From positions 183,192-247,191 of the forward strand of contig NW_005434646.1 of the NCBI RefSeq assembly GCF_000315625.1: a DNA stretch of 64,000 nt. Direction: 5' to 3'. The notes under the pieces are model-generated. The model did no database searches and was not told the DNA's origin. It saw only the letters and a program-made list of their open reading frames with translations. Positions 27,899-39,641 of this stretch are shown here, in pieces (positions within the stretch are counted from its first letter, which is position 1; each line of letters opens with the position of its first letter). A program made the position numbers and the translations under genes. The stretch is from Guillardia theta CCMP2712 (lineage: Eukaryota > Cryptophyceae > Pyrenomonadales > Geminigeraceae).

Positions 27899-28924
27899 AT
27901 GGCGGACGAGCAAGAAGGCGGAGAAGAAGAACCGCAGCCTGAGCTGGTGGTTTGAACCACACGCACTCCGGTGTTCTGACGTTGTGCCAGGAAATCCCCA
28001 AGATGCCGATGAAGATTGATCCGCCAGAGTACATCGCGATCCAACAATCGTTGATCCCCTTCTTCGAGGACATCACAGATGAGCAGCGCGATCGCCGCAA
28101 GTTCGACGAGCAGCGCGTGGAGGAGACGAACCTTTACGCGCAGAGGATCGAGGAGAAGCTCGGTGCAGAGATCCTCAAGAGGAAGGAGGCGGATGCTGCC
28201 CTGGACAAGCTCGCGCAGACTCGACTGGAGACAGTGCAGGAGGCCCTCGTGCATCAGATGCAGGTCAGCTTCAAGGAGCTGAAGAAAGACATCGAGGCAG
28301 CGAAAGGGCGCCTGGAGGAGACGGAGACGAAGCTGATAGAGGTCAGGGAGAAGAACGAGCGGGAACTTAAGGCGTGCAAGCTGGAGCTCTGCGAGCGGCT
28401 GGACAGGATACAGGCGGGGATGCGCGTGGAGTCGAAGACGAGGAGGGAGGAGGATGAGAAGACTGCCAAGCACCTGACAGCGGAGATCGCGTTGCTCAAG
28501 GAGGCCGTGAGAAAGGAGAAGATCGTGCGTGAGGACGAGAACAAGTTGATTGTACAGAGGCTGGAGGTGTTGGAGCACGAGGAGATCAAGGCCGGGGAGA
28601 GGGCGCAGCTGAAGATCTTCGAGCAGCTGAGGGAGTTGAGGAGGGTACTGCAGCTCGAGAAGGAAGCGAGGATTGCAGAAGAGGACAAGGTGATGAAGAG
28701 CGGGAGGATGTTGGGAGAGAGAGGAGGGAGCGAGGAATGGGTGGAGAAGGGCGGAGTTGAGAGGAGGAGGGAGGGAGGGAAGTGATGGGAAGGGGAACAG
28801 GGGAAGGAGATTCTCATTTTCTTTGCAGGTCCGTGTGGTGCTGGAAGAATACCAAGTGGCGCTACAGCAGGGGTTGAAGATCGTCAACAAGAGCGACTAC
28901 GAGAAGGAGGTAGAAGATTCTTAG
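27899..28924 (+). CDS. SFA: SF-assemblin (striated fibre assemblin)
   Basis: Three exons, 27899-27946, 27991-28689, 28829-28924, give 280 aa, the usual SF-assemblin length. A short acidic head (MADEQEGGEEEPQPEL) is followed by the conserved DPPEYIAIQQSLIPFFEDI entry and a nearly Pro-free, Gly-poor alpha-helical rod with heptads (FDEQRVEETNLYAQRIEEKL, KGRLEETETKLIEVREKNER, EKEARIAEEDK). The tail ends with YQVALQQGLKIVNKSDYEKE. SF-assemblins form 2-nm filaments of the striated microtubule-associated fibres at flagellar basal bodies. Head and rod together distinguish it from generic coiled coils. Along with PACRG it points to a flagellate. Confidence 0.92.
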
Positions 28925-29365
28925 ACGAGCAAATGAACGACTGCACATGCACTGTTGGCCTCTTGAGGAGTGGGACGAGCGGCGAGAGAGGAGGAAGATG
29001 GAGTCAGGGAGGACGAGGAGGAGAAAGGCAGGAAGCAGAGCAGAGGCGGGAGAAAGGAGAAGGCAGGAGGAAGGGCAAGGGTAGACAAACACTTGAAACC
29101 CAAGAAATAATTCCATTCACACTTGCGTCCTCCTACGATCAAAAACACAACATGCGCTCTCCTCTTACTGACCCCTCTTCCCCATGAGAACCCCCAACCC
29201 AAATGCACATCTGCCGGCTGCAGTCAGCACTTCCTCCTCCTCCTCCTTGAAACCCATCCACACCTCAACAACCCACTCCTGATTTCTCTCCCTCTCCCTC
29301 CCCTCCTCTTCCCTCCTCTTCCCTCCCCTCCTCTTCCCTCCCCTCTGCTCTCTGGTCCCCTCTCC
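28925..29365. other. convergent spacer
   Basis: Between SF-assemblin (+) and threonine synthase (-). It contains GGAG-rich and CCTC-rich runs (29000-29080, 29285-29350). Nothing else is seen. Confidence 0.6.
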
Positions 29366-30790
29366 TCACCCGAGTGCCACCAATGACGCAGCATAGTGCT
29401 TCAGCGTGTAGACGTTCCGCGAGCCCGTAGGATCAGGAATCGTCACCTGTCCCTCAATCATCCCCGTCACGATCGAAACATCACCCTCATACCTCGATGT
29501 AGTTCTTGATGGAGGGGGTCTTGGCCGGGAGGACTTGAAACCTGACCTCCGCGTTCTCCAGCTTCGCGAGCCCCTCGGGCAACTTGGGGGGTGAGCCAGT
29601 TGCCTTCTGAACAGCCTGAAGGAAAGAGAGGAGTGAGTGAGGGAGTGAGGGAGTGAGGGAGGGAGGAGGGAGGGAAGGAGAGAGGGAGAGGGACAGGGAG
29701 GATGAAGACAAGAGATAGAATGGGAAGGGCCCACGGAAGCGAGAGTGAGTCAGGAGGTGAAGGATGAAGAGAGGAGGAGTCATCACCGTAGAAAACTTGG
29801 CAGGGTGGGCTGTTGACAACACAACCATCGCGTGCTTGACGCTGGCATTCTTACATACGGGTTCCATCCTGTCAAGCAGCTGAAGCAGAATCATCAGCCA
29901 ATGAGGGCCAGCAGGAGGGAGCTGGAAGGAGGGGAGGAGGAGAGGGAAGAGGAATGCAGCGAAGGATAAGGTGAGGGAGGGAGCTAGAGGGGAGAATGAG
30001 AAGGAGTAGGTGACTGGAGGTCGCAGCAGCTGGAGCGAGGAGTAGAACCGAGGAAGAGGAAAGAAGAAACAAGCTCTGACCTGCTCTGCTGCTCTTACTC
30101 CGCATGCAGTGTGCGGGTCAAGGGTGTAGTTGAAGTCCTTGTGGTACTTCGAGATGGTATCGAGCGTCTCCTGCTCCGAGCAACGGCCCGAAAGGAAGTC
30201 CCTCCTCGCTTCCTCCAGCTGCCAGCAGCGTCAGGTGGGAGAGCACAAGGAAGATAAGGTGGGAAGGAGATGAGACGGAGTGAGAGAGCAAGGATGCCGG
30301 CTGGAGAGGAGAGGGCAAATGGGAGGAGGAGAAGGAGGAGGAGGAGGAGGAGGAGGAGATCACATGGGCCTCGTCGACAGAGAGCCTTCCCGTCTTGTTG
30401 AAACCATCCATCATATGCGCTAGGATCTTGCTGTCCTCGTCGAAGAGATAGAAGAGATATCTCTCGAAGTTGCTGCTGATCCCAATGTCCATCGACGGCG
30501 AGAAAGTTTGCTGAACAGGTGATTTGTCATAGCTCCCTGTCGTGAAAAACCTGATCAGCACTGTCAGCTCCTCGCTTCGGCTATCCCTCAAACCTTCTCT
30601 CCCCTCCTCCCCTCCTCTCACCTGTCAAGGATATCGTTGGAGTTTGTGGCTACAATGAGGTGCTGTACAGGCAGTCCCATCTTCTTCGCGTAGTACCCAG
30701 CCAGGATGTCACCAAAATTTCCTGCAAGAGTGGGAGTCAGAAGTCGAAGTAGTTGTTGTTGTGATTGTCGTCGTATCAGTTGATAATGAA

Positions 30791-30822
<32 letters not shown>

Positions 30823-31822
30823 GAGGAGGAGGAGGAGGACGAGGACCAACCTGTTGGAACGCTGAAGCTCATCTTCCCGTCGCAGTTGGGAAACACCTTG
30901 AAGTAGGTGTAGAAGTAGTATGTGATCTGAAACATAATCCTTGCAAAGTTGATCGAATTGACAGCTCCTAGTGAGTAAGACTTCTTGAACTTAAGATCGC
31001 GGAACAGCGCCTGCCGAGCACAGTAACCACCTCAGTTCACCTCCCCTCTCCCCCCACCCCTCCCTCCTCCCTTCCTCGCCTCCCTTCCTCACACAGTCTC
31101 CATTTTCCCCTCCCCTCCACCTCCTTGCCCTCCTCCTCTTTGCTAACCTTGACAATATCCTGACAGTCATCGAAAGTTCCCTGCACAGCCACACAATGCA
31201 CGTTCTCGTCCAGCACCGACGTCATCTGCAGCTGCTGGATGGGAGACACGCGCCCCTCAGGGAAGAGGATGAAGCATTCCACATTCTTCTTCCCCCTCAG
31301 CCCGTAGATCGCCGCGCTCCCAGTGTCTCCGGACGTCGCTCCCACTACCGTGATCCTCTTGTTCGACCTCGTCAGGAAGTACTCAAAGAGGTTTCCCAGG
31401 GCTTGCAGAGCCACGTCCTTGAACGCGAACGTGGGCCCATGGAACAGCTCCATGATATGCACATCTCCTACTTTCTTGGTAGGGACAATGTCCTTGTCCT
31501 TGAAGTGCGCATAGCTCCTTTTCATCAGGTCTCTGAGGTCAGCTTCCGGGATCTCGTCTCCCACATACGGCTTGGCGATCTGGTATGCGAGCTCGTGGAA
31601 GGACAGGTTCTTCCACTTCTTGTACTCGTTGCTAACATCTGGAATGAAGTGAGGGACCAGAAGTCCTCCGTCTTGAGCCAGCCCTTCGAACACGGCCTGC
31701 GAACCTACACGTCACCACCAACACGCGGGGAAAGAGAGACGGCAAACCTCCTCGAAGCTCATGTCGAGGAAAGCTCCTCGTGTGCTGCGAAACAACATCT
31801 TTTCTTGCTGCGCACAAGACAT
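29366..31822 (-). CDS. THR4: threonine synthase (PLP-dependent)
   Basis: ATG at 31822-31820. Exon 1 is 31822-31748 (MLFRSTRGAFLDMSFEE) and exon 2 is 31696-31148. At least eight exons. Family landmarks: VFEGLAQDGGLLVP, MELFHGPTFAFKDVALQALG with the PLP-binding Lys in FKD, VVGATSGDTGSAAIYGL, FILFPEGRVSPIQQLQMTSV, SINFARIMFQITYYFY, NFGDILAGYYAKKMGLPV, YLFYLFDEDSKILAHMM, FNYTLDPHTACGVRAAE and VVLSTAHPAKF. It ends LKHYAASLVALG with TGA at 29368-29366. It converts O-phosphohomoserine to threonine. The protein is of the long fungal/bacterial ThrC type (about 500 aa). No obvious plastid leader is encoded in exon 1, so a cytosolic location is as likely as a missed 5' exon. Confidence 0.93.
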
Positions 31823-33242
31823 GTCATGTTCACTCCCTGAAGGTCTCACTAGCTCACCTGGAAGTGCTTGTTTGTGGGTCTGCCTTGTCTGGCAAGATGA
31901 CTTCCTAAGTTTCTTCGAGGAAGATGAAAGCTGGTCGAGACTGACAGAAAAGGCAGGAGCACACGGAGCAACTTCACGATCCTAGGAAAGATGGGTTTGT
32001 TCTCCCTTCAGACTTTGGAAATGTGAGCGTGCGATCTGAAAGCAGGAGTCATCCTTTCGTTACGATGCGTTAGGTATGATTTCCCCCCATCTCAACGATT
32101 CGCTCCTACCTCGCCTCGATATGATATGAACCTTCGAAATACCCATCTCTCTCCTCCTTCTCCATATCTCTTGAAGAAATTGTAGCTCTGCAAGGAACTC
32201 TGCCTTTTCGTACAGAACTCCTTTCTTCTTCGTGTCCATTGCTGATGCATCTTTTTCGCAAAATCCCCTTCCTCCTGATCTGCCTCACATTCTATCTTTC
32301 AAGCATGAATGACTACCCATTGTTCCTTTCCTGAACGTCTTCCAAAACAATTCGCACCTCCCTTCCGAGCCCATTCGTGGGCACGAAATCAAAACACAGC
32401 AGAGAACAGTATACGATCGCGCTACCCCGTGCACATCTACGCTATCTTGTCATCTAATTAGACTGTGCATGTGCTCTAGCCTCCGTTCAGCCTCTCCTGA
32501 AGCTTCTCTTGTCTTTCCCGCCCTCCTTCACCCCCCCGCCATTTTCGCTCATGGCGGAGGCCACAGCCTCCAGAAGGGTTTTTCGGAAGTGATTATTGGA
32601 AATGGCTAGAAATAGATATTTCAATTTTTGCAATCAAATGAAAGGCACAAATTTCGCATTTTGATGACATCATGAAAGATGGAAATGAATTTTCAGAAAT
32701 AGAAAACCATTGCTGGGAGATCTTTGTGGGCCAGGCACGTGGATGTAGAAGGGGGGTGGGTCATGAATTGCAAGCAAGGCTATGGGTGGGTAGTGGTACT
32801 TGACAGAGAGATAAATGGAAGGTGGGGTACATAAAGTTGGATGGGGTACTAACGAGACCCCTCCCTTATCGAGTGATATGATTATACATCCATGGGTGAT
32901 CAAGCAAGTCAAGGAGGAATGGACGGGTGGTACTTAAAAGGTAGGGGTGGTATCATGCTGGCAGGGGTGTACAAAGTGATACCTCCTGTGAAAATTTTAG
33001 GGGTACAACGAGGAATATCAAATGAGTGGGTGGGGGGTTTAGCGACCACCCATCAAAACTCAGATATTTGCAGACCAAAATACGGGTGGGGTCCTCAAAT
33101 TAGTTCTAAACAGATAGGGGTGCAATGTTCTGGTCCGGCTCGGTCGGTATAGACTCTCAGTGCCGGCCGGGCCGCTGAACGGTGCCCGGCACTCGGCCGG
33201 GGGCAGCCCCATACTCTTCTTTACTCAAAGTTAAGTTAAAAA
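31823..33242. other. gene-free stretch with G-strand island
   Basis: 31823-32560 shows no convincing gene. 32700-33130 is a G-strand island with words such as GGTGGGTAGTGGTACTT, GGTAGGGGTGGTA and GGTGGGGTAC. It ends in a GC-rich palindromic block (33150-33205, GCCGGCCGGGCCGC and GCCCGGCACTCGGCCGGGGG). Confidence 0.65.
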
Positions 33243-33564
33243 TCACTGCGCGCACCCCGCCATGCCAGCGAAGTCGCGGTGGCCAACGCCGAAGGAATGA
33301 GACGCATACCTGAACGCACCCGCGATGATGGCAGCGAAGGACAGGGAGGCCTTGAGCTGACGAAAGATCCTGGACCGGATGCGTTTGCAAGTCGGATCAC
33401 CTGAGACGTCTTGCGAAGCCGAGAGACCATCCAGCGCTGCCGTTTCTTTGTTCGCCGAGGGATCCGCCAGCCACCACAGAAAGCGCAACGCATCGTCCTG
33501 CAAGAGTCCATCAGTGCTGAAGTCCAGGATCAACCCCCTTCTGCCTGGTGCCAGGATGGACGCG
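33243..33564 (-). CDS. unidentified ORF, possible element remnant
   Basis: Open minus frame of about 107 codons ending at a TGA beside the GC-rich block. It reads protein-like: GLILDFSTDGLLQDDALRFL, WWLADPSANKETAALDGLSA, FRQLKASLSFAAIIAGAFRY. Neighbouring frames to 34100 also stay open in pieces, which suggests a longer frameshifted sequence. I do not recognise a family. 33565-35275 otherwise holds no supportable gene. Confidence 0.25.
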
Positions 33565-35275
33565 GCATCTCACTCCTGAATCTTTGATGAGGGTACTGAG
33601 GACGGCATTGCACTTCTCATGCGCATCAGTCCATAACGGGCTGCAGTGCCTGCAGGTTGCCATGTGTGTGGTCCCCCCAGGATGACGGAGACGATGGTGG
33701 CGTTTATCGCAATGCGGCGGGAGGTCAATCGGCAGTCCATGAAGAAACTTGTCAGCGGCAGCCACCAAGCTGATGGGCTGCTGCTCAAAGATCCCAGGTT
33801 TGTACTTTCCATAATTGAGTGCCAGATCGTGCGCTGAGGGGTAAACTGAGACAGAAGTTCATCAACTGGGTGGCCTGGTACTCGAAGTGGAGTAGAGAAG
33901 CTGGAGTGATGTGCCAACAAAGATCGCTGGCGCTCAGAAAGGTTAGCCCGAATACTGCACAACCGAGGAAACTCCATGAGGGATTGTGCCGTGAGCTCCC
34001 GCTGGGCTGGGATGAAAAGCACACTACCAGACGTCCAAAATAAATCAGGCGAGGGGATCCAGTGATTGTCGCACGCAGAATGAAGCTCCGCCAAGGAGGC
34101 GCCGAGATTCCCTGTTCCATCAAGTTCCTGTGAGTGTCCAAACTATCCACTACCTCAAGCATAAACACGTCCTAGCGAAACGGAATGGCAGTGGCCTTTC
34201 TTCCTCAATCCGAAAATGTGATTCGTTTTCGGATATAAGACATGCCAGCAATCGAGAGAAGTGTGTGGTGTGTGCTTTTTTGTGTGGGAGTGTGTGCCGT
34301 GTCGCGTTGTTGATTCATGGAGTAACCATGACACGCTCAGTCTGCCTATCTCTCTCTCTAGTGATAGTGGAGGAATCCTGGTAATCGTGGCAGTTTCAAG
34401 GGGTCGACGGATCCAACGAACACGACAACGTGGGCATTCTGCATGCATGCATGCAAGCACTGTAACTTCAACGGGGGAACAATCGGTCACGGCACCCCAA
34501 GCCACGGGAAGTTTCCCACGAAACTTGCGTTTGGTCGGTCGGCTACCATTACTATGTGACACCAAGAAGATGCGATGCGCGAGGTAGGTTTTTCATCCAC
34601 GGCCAACCGTTTCCACAGACACTGTTCGATGACGTAGACCCGGATCCGACATCGGATCCGAGCCCCGGATGATCAGCGGTGACGGTGGAAAATTTTACTG
34701 ATCACTGGTCGGAGCGGACTAGCTAGTTCCGACTGAAGCCTGAGAAATCATATGCAGTCGAGGGCGCCAAGCCTGTATAACAAACCGTTGGCTGTTGCCA
34801 TCATCATGACGCCGTATCCGTGACATCCAAGTTCAACGTCGCAGTGGGCTACTACTGAATGAATCGAGAAAGCAGCATGCTTGTGCCGCGGTGCTGTATG
34901 TCATCACACAATTCAGCCTGGCAAGCGAGAACTCCCGCCGTTGATGAGCTGAAACTTCAGGTCCGTTCAGTGAAGTGTTTCCTGTGCGCGGAGAATGAAA
35001 GCGCATCTGGCTTGTCCCCTCTCAGATTTGCAAGTTCCCAAAGTCGTTTGTTGTAGCTAAAGAAAAGCTTGAACTTGGATCAGCCAGCCACAGTGAAAAA
35101 ACCAGGAAGGGAGGCAGAAAGGTAAGGAAGACGGAGGCGGAGGGGAGAGAGGGAGAAAGAGAACAACTGTGCGTCTGATCCTCGCATGGCTCAAAATGAA
35201 AGATCCCGGCATACGTAGCAGGGACAGTTGCTGATTCAACGCCAAACTATTGCTGGTTGCGAATACGATGCAGAA

Positions 35276-35587
35276 CTAGTGCTTCGGTGAGAGGTCAGCT
35301 CTGACAACTTGCAGGTCATCTCTCTCCTTCTCAGACTTGGAGTTGATGCTATCAGAATCTTGCTTGATGGAGGTTGCAATCAAGTTCTTTTCAGCAATCT
35401 TGGATCGAGCTCGTTGTATATTCTGAAACAGAAAATCATCCTTTCCCGATTGTTTCGTCTTTTCTGTCTTGACATCGATTTCAATCATCTTCGATCGCAT
35501 CATTTTGACAAATTTTTTCTGCTCGTGGTTTAGGGCAAAACAACTCCTTCTCGGAGCTTTGCCTGGCATCACCTTTGCTTCTTTCAT
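35276..35587 (-). CDS. small basic protein, paralogue of the ORF at 36737
   Basis: ATG at 35587-35585, 103 aa, ends SPKH. Its middle, PRRSCFALNHEQKKFVKMM and KDDFLFQNIQRARSKIAEKN, aligns with the plus-strand ORF at 36737-37081 (PRKSFRLNEAQKACMDDM and KNFVFNNILVARVKL). Shared positions include P-R-x-S-F, L-N, Q-K, F-x-F-x-N-I and A-R-x-K. It is Lys-rich and probably helical with a disordered charged tail. The family is unknown. The ORF frame is open upstream to a TTG at 35614, so a 5' exon is possible. Confidence 0.45.
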   Translation of the reverse strand: MKEAKVMPGKAPRRSCFALNHEQKKFVKMMRSKMIEIDVKTEKTKQSGKDDFLFQNIQRARSKIAEKNLIATSIKQDSDSINSKSEKERDDLQVVRADLSPKH

Positions 35588-35641
35588 AGCTACTTTCTCC
35601 GACCAAAATCCCAAACTAAATGATGAGCCCAGTTTTTAGGA

Positions 35642-35780
35642 GGAGCAGGAGCAGGAGAAGGAGCAGGAGCAGGAGCAGGAGCAAGAGCAGGAGGAGGAGG
35701 AGGAGGAGCAGGAGGAGCAGGAGAAGGAGCAGGAGCAGGAGCAGGAGCAGGATCAGGATCAGGATCAGGATCAGGAGCAC
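35642..35780. repeat. (GAGCAG)n / (GATCAG)n tract
   Basis: Imperfect hexanucleotide GGAGCA with GGA and GGATCA variants, just upstream of the small minus-strand ORF. Confidence 0.9.
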
Positions 35781-36736
35781 TAACAGTCCTTAGGGTGGGG
35801 CACCAAAGTCAAGGTACCTTACAGCAAGCAAAGGCAGCAAGTTGATGTGCCGTAGGCCTCGCTATCATGGCGGGTCGAAATAACGAGGGGGTAGGGGTAC
35901 CCTTTTTTATTACCTGATCCTGTTTCTTGGGAGGGTAGGGTGCCCTCGGTCGGGGATGCAAAACAATGGCTGTAAAAAGAGCCTCAAGAAAGCAATGTTT
36001 CAGATCTGGTGTTGTAAAGAGGGTGCGGAAATCATGGCATAAACATGGCAGAAACTTCAAAAAACACATTTTCGTGAAATGACCGAACCGGGATTACCTG
36101 TAAGTTGGCTGTACCCTACCCTACGATATAGCTTGAGATAACCCCACCCTCTGAGCTAGCGTCCCTCTAACTCGATATCAGCAATGTGTGTTGTAATCTT
36201 CAAACATACACAGGTTGGAATGGGCTGACTCAGTTACGCTGCCATGGATTGATAGTGTCTCTTGCGTTGATGTCATCTGGCTCCATCTGTAATTGAAATC
36301 CACCCCCTTCTCCTACCAGGAAGACATACTACGGGTGGTCCTTCGGAGCTTGCCTTGGGTCCCTTCAAAAAGGATCCGACTTCTTCTACCAGCGCTGTTC
36401 TTATAGCTTCTCCACATCCCCGCGCAAGCCAATTTTTGCTTACCACCATCCACCCCCTCCATAAAGGTATTGTTTTGGGGTCCTACAGTCGACTTCTCGC
36501 GTCCGTTGGACTTCAAGTGATATTGACGTCACGCTGTCGACCGCTTGCTGACTGAAAAGACCAATGCAACTAGTAGTAAAGATTGTCTTGTACTACAGGG
36601 AGTTTACTACACGGAATCCCAAATATAAAGTCGACTCCTTCGGGCGGGACTCTCATCCTCCTCTTCGCTCTACCTGCAGCATACCCTCCGCTCGTCCTCT
36701 TTCTCTTCCTCCTTCCTCTCGAGAACTCCCAGAAGA
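35781..36736. other. divergent spacer with telomere-like C/G words
   Basis: It lies between the two paralogous small ORFs. It contains GGGGTAGGGGTACCC, GGGAGGGTAGGGTGCCC, TGTACCCTACCCTACG and AACCCCACCC. No gene is seen. Confidence 0.6.
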
Positions 36737-37081
36737 ATGGCTCCCAAGAGCTTTCAGATCATTCGCGATCTTCGGATGTACGCTGCCTCTGCGACTGAGC
36801 CCCGCAAGTCGTTCAGGCTCAACGAGGCACAGAAAGCGTGCATGGACGACATGGTCGCCAGAGCCAAGTCGAAGGCAACCGAGGAACTCGATGCTCCAAC
36901 CGCCAAGAACTTCGTCTTCAACAACATCCTTGTTGCCAGGGTGAAGCTGAACAGCGCCTCAAAAGCCAACGGTTCTGTAGAAGATCCTGAGAGCACACGC
37001 AAGAGATCGGTGCCTGAGAGCGAGGAAAGCGCACTTTGTAGAAAACTCACCTGTACTCGACACGATATTCATGTATTCTAA
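36737..37081 (+). CDS. small basic protein, paralogue of the ORF at 35276
   Basis: Intronless 114-aa ORF from ATG 36737 in a good context (AGAAGAATGGCTCC) with AT-rich 3' sequence (AATAAACATTCC at 37085) that looks like a polyadenylation region. The core LNEAQKACMDDMVARAKSKA and KNFVFNNILVARVKLNSA matches its minus-strand partner. The C-terminus is charged, with CRKLTCTRH. No known domain is recognised. The pair is divergent, about 1.15 kb apart. Confidence 0.5.
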   Translation: MAPKSFQIIRDLRMYAASATEPRKSFRLNEAQKACMDDMVARAKSKATEELDAPTAKNFVFNNILVARVKLNSASKANGSVEDPESTRKRSVPESEESALCRKLTCTRHDIHVF

Positions 37082-37602
37082 ATTCAATAAACATTCCAAT
37101 TCAATTTATTCCATCTTTGATAAACTTTTCGTGATTGCGTTGCCCATAGCAAGGAAATCACTGTGATAGCCAGTAGATATTTGTCGTTGGCACGAGCAGA
37201 GCCCCATTCAATCATGGAGGGAGGAGAGTTTAAACTGTAGAATGACATTTACTGATTGAGAATGCAGATGGATCAGACGGGGCAGAAATCTTAAAACAGC
37301 TGCAGGCTTGGACGAATCGCAGTACGATTTTGGTCTTGCGTTGATTGGGCAGATCCGTCGTGATTGCGTCATTACTCATGCACGACGATGGAGTGTCTTG
37401 GATATGAATGTATTTTGGTTGAGATACTTGTCAACCTGTTTTCAATCAACAAGTTGTGAATACTCAGAAAGGAGATGTTCAACTTGGGACACGAACAGCA
37501 CTTGGGCTATTCTCCATTCTCCGTGCACAGACCGTTATACCGTTACAATGAACGTTATGCTGGCCGTTGTGAACCCAATTGGGGCATGAGGGAGATGTGG
37601 GT
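37082..37602. other. spacer with one short protein-like stretch
   Basis: AT-rich 3' flank of the small ORF, then 37475-37600. There an open plus frame reads GYSPFSVHRPLYRYNERYAG followed by RCEPNWG, which is protein-like but cannot be attached to a gene. Confidence 0.4.
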
Positions 37603-37706
37603 ATGTGGAGGGAAGTGGGACAGGATATCGGCATGGGAGGAGGCGCTTTGCCGGTATGGTGGATGATAGCTGGGTTGGGTGCAGCGATGGCAGGAGGAGG
37701 AGCAGG

Positions 37707-37742
<36 letters not shown>

Positions 37743-39370
37743 AAGAGGGTTGACGAGGATGTGGAAGTTGAGCAGCTTAGAAGCGGGAGGAGGGGGGGGG
37801 GAGCAGCGATGTTGGGATATGCGCGTAAGGCTGAGAGGAGGAGGGCCGGTGGTGGATCTGATGCCCAAGGTTCAACCGATCCCTTCCAATTACGACGAGA
37901 TATACTCAAGTCCTGAGGGAGAAGCTCTCTTGCAAGCAGCTGAGAGAGCAGCGGCGAGTGGCAATTTCAGCCATGCCCGCATGCTACATAAGAAGTCAAT
38001 CGAGAGGTTCAGCAAGGCGTTTGCCTTGTCGCGATGGACAGATCAGCTCAATTCCTTGCGCAAGAGGATCAACGAAGGAGAGGAGGAGGCGAAACGAGCA
38101 GCAGAGGCTGTAGATCCGCCGTTCTGGTCCGTCTCTCAACATCTCAACCTCACGGAGCAGCAGGTGGCGCAGCTTGAGGAGTGGGTGGGAGCGCCGGTGA
38201 TGGCGGCAAATGCCATGTTTGTGGCGTCCCAGCATGGATTTGAGAGCAGAGAGTTCCATCGGCGATGCGATGGAGTTGCGCCATCGCTCGTCCTCGTTCG
38301 CACGGCGACAGGGCACATCTTCGGAGGCTACACGTCGCAACCATGGTCAAAAGGAATACTAACGCGCAGGCCGCCCAGATGGTCGCCGAAGATGGTGGAG
38401 GACAAGCATGCGTTCGTGTTTCGTCTGTATGCTCCTCCTGACTGGGTGCCCAAGTCGTACAAGGACGTCTTCGGAGAAGACTACGAGCAAGACATTGCAA
38501 AGCCGCTGTGTGAGGCCCTGAGCATCAGTATCGACGAGGAGGACGGGAACGTGGATGCGATGCAGACCAGCGATGTGCCCGACGGGCAACGATGGTGCCT
38601 GGACGTTCCTGTCAGCGGCATATCCAACATCACAGGAGGGGTCAACGGCAGCTCTGCCCAGCACGAGCCCTGCATCCTACGTAGGAGCTACAAAGAGCCG
38701 GACGTCGCTCCTGTCCGGCACGTGTGGTGCAAGGGCCCTTGCTTCACGCATGCCCTAGAGATTGGTGAGCTCGGAATGCTGCGCTCCTCAGCTCTTCTCT
38801 CTCCCTTTACACCTTCTCTCAGATCTCGACGATCCTCAACGATCCTTCTCCGATCTGCTCTCCGGCGCGATCTTCCACATGCCTCCTGGCGTACGTTGAC
38901 GCGTTTTTGTCTCCTTTCCCCTTCCCATCCATCGTCTTCTTCAACCCCCTTTCGACAACCACATGCAACAACTATCACTGCTACTCTTGCTCGCTCTCCC
39001 CGACTCCCCATTGCCTTGCTTCTTCTTCTACCCCTTCCCCTCCTCCCTCCTCAACCGTTTTCACCGCTCCCTCCTCTACCTCTGCTCTTCCTTTATTCCT
39101 GGTCTACCACTTCCCCTTCCCTTCCTCCCCATGGCGTCCTAGCTCTCACCGGCTCCTCGAACGCACTGCCCATCAACCTTGTCACTGTCTCCTCACCAGG
39201 TTCCTAACGACCAAGAGAAGCTTTTCCTGGCTGGAAAACTGGGAGGAAGAACCATGCGGGAGGCCGACTCTCCTGTAGCTGCTCTTTCCTCCTACTCCTC
39301 CTACCGTCCGCTGACTGGCATGCAGTTGTGCTCATGGACCTTCGCAGAAGTCGCTGTGATCAAAGTATGA
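37603..39370 (+). CDS. TLDc-domain protein
   Basis: Three exons: 37603-38764, 38823-38890, 39200-39370. The N-terminal 85 residues are Gly/Ala-rich from a GGAGCA repeat (37690-37742) with a hydrophobic start (ALPVWWMIAGLGAAMAG). If translation begins at the later ATG 37861 this part is lost. A helical region (EGEALLQAAERAAASGNFSH, QLNSLRKRINEGEEEAKRAA) precedes the TLDc domain: LEEWVGAPVMAANAMFVASQ, FHRRCDGVAPSLVLVRTATG, HIFGGYTSQPWS, KHAFVFRLYAPP and the C-terminal EVAVIKV before the stop. TLDc proteins act in oxidative-stress resistance and as V-ATPase regulators. The TLDc domain has an insert around residues 290-390 with an acidic IDEEDGNVDAM loop. Confidence 0.75.
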
Positions 39371-39641
39371 ACGGTCGAGGACAGTCAAGCTCTTCTTTCC
39401 GAGGTTGCTCAGAGCAGACAGCGGATCATCGAAAAGTTTTAAGATACACCCCGACGATGATCAAGGGATGAAGAGATTGGGAGGGTGAAGTATGGCCGGG
39501 GCTGAGTTGATTTCCCATCATGTAATATTCACAAGTCGTCGAAACATGACGACGGTTGCAGGCAGAGCATGCAAGTCAGAATCAATGAATATGACTGCTG
39601 TCAGTCCCTCTTTCAACTTCTGTACATGTCTGCACTCCCTC
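39371..39641. other. convergent 3' spacer
   Basis: Between the TLDc gene (+) and LysM gene copy A (-). Nothing is recognised in it. Confidence 0.6.

Noticed and set aside
27826-28890. 354-aa Leu-rich minus-strand frame
   Set aside because: Antisense shadow of SF-assemblin; the plus strand has the right family motifs and splice sites.
33570-34168. Two overlapping minus frames of 127 and 174 codons
   Set aside because: No recognised domain, mixed frames, no plausible splice chain. They may belong to an old element, but support is too weak to annotate as genes.
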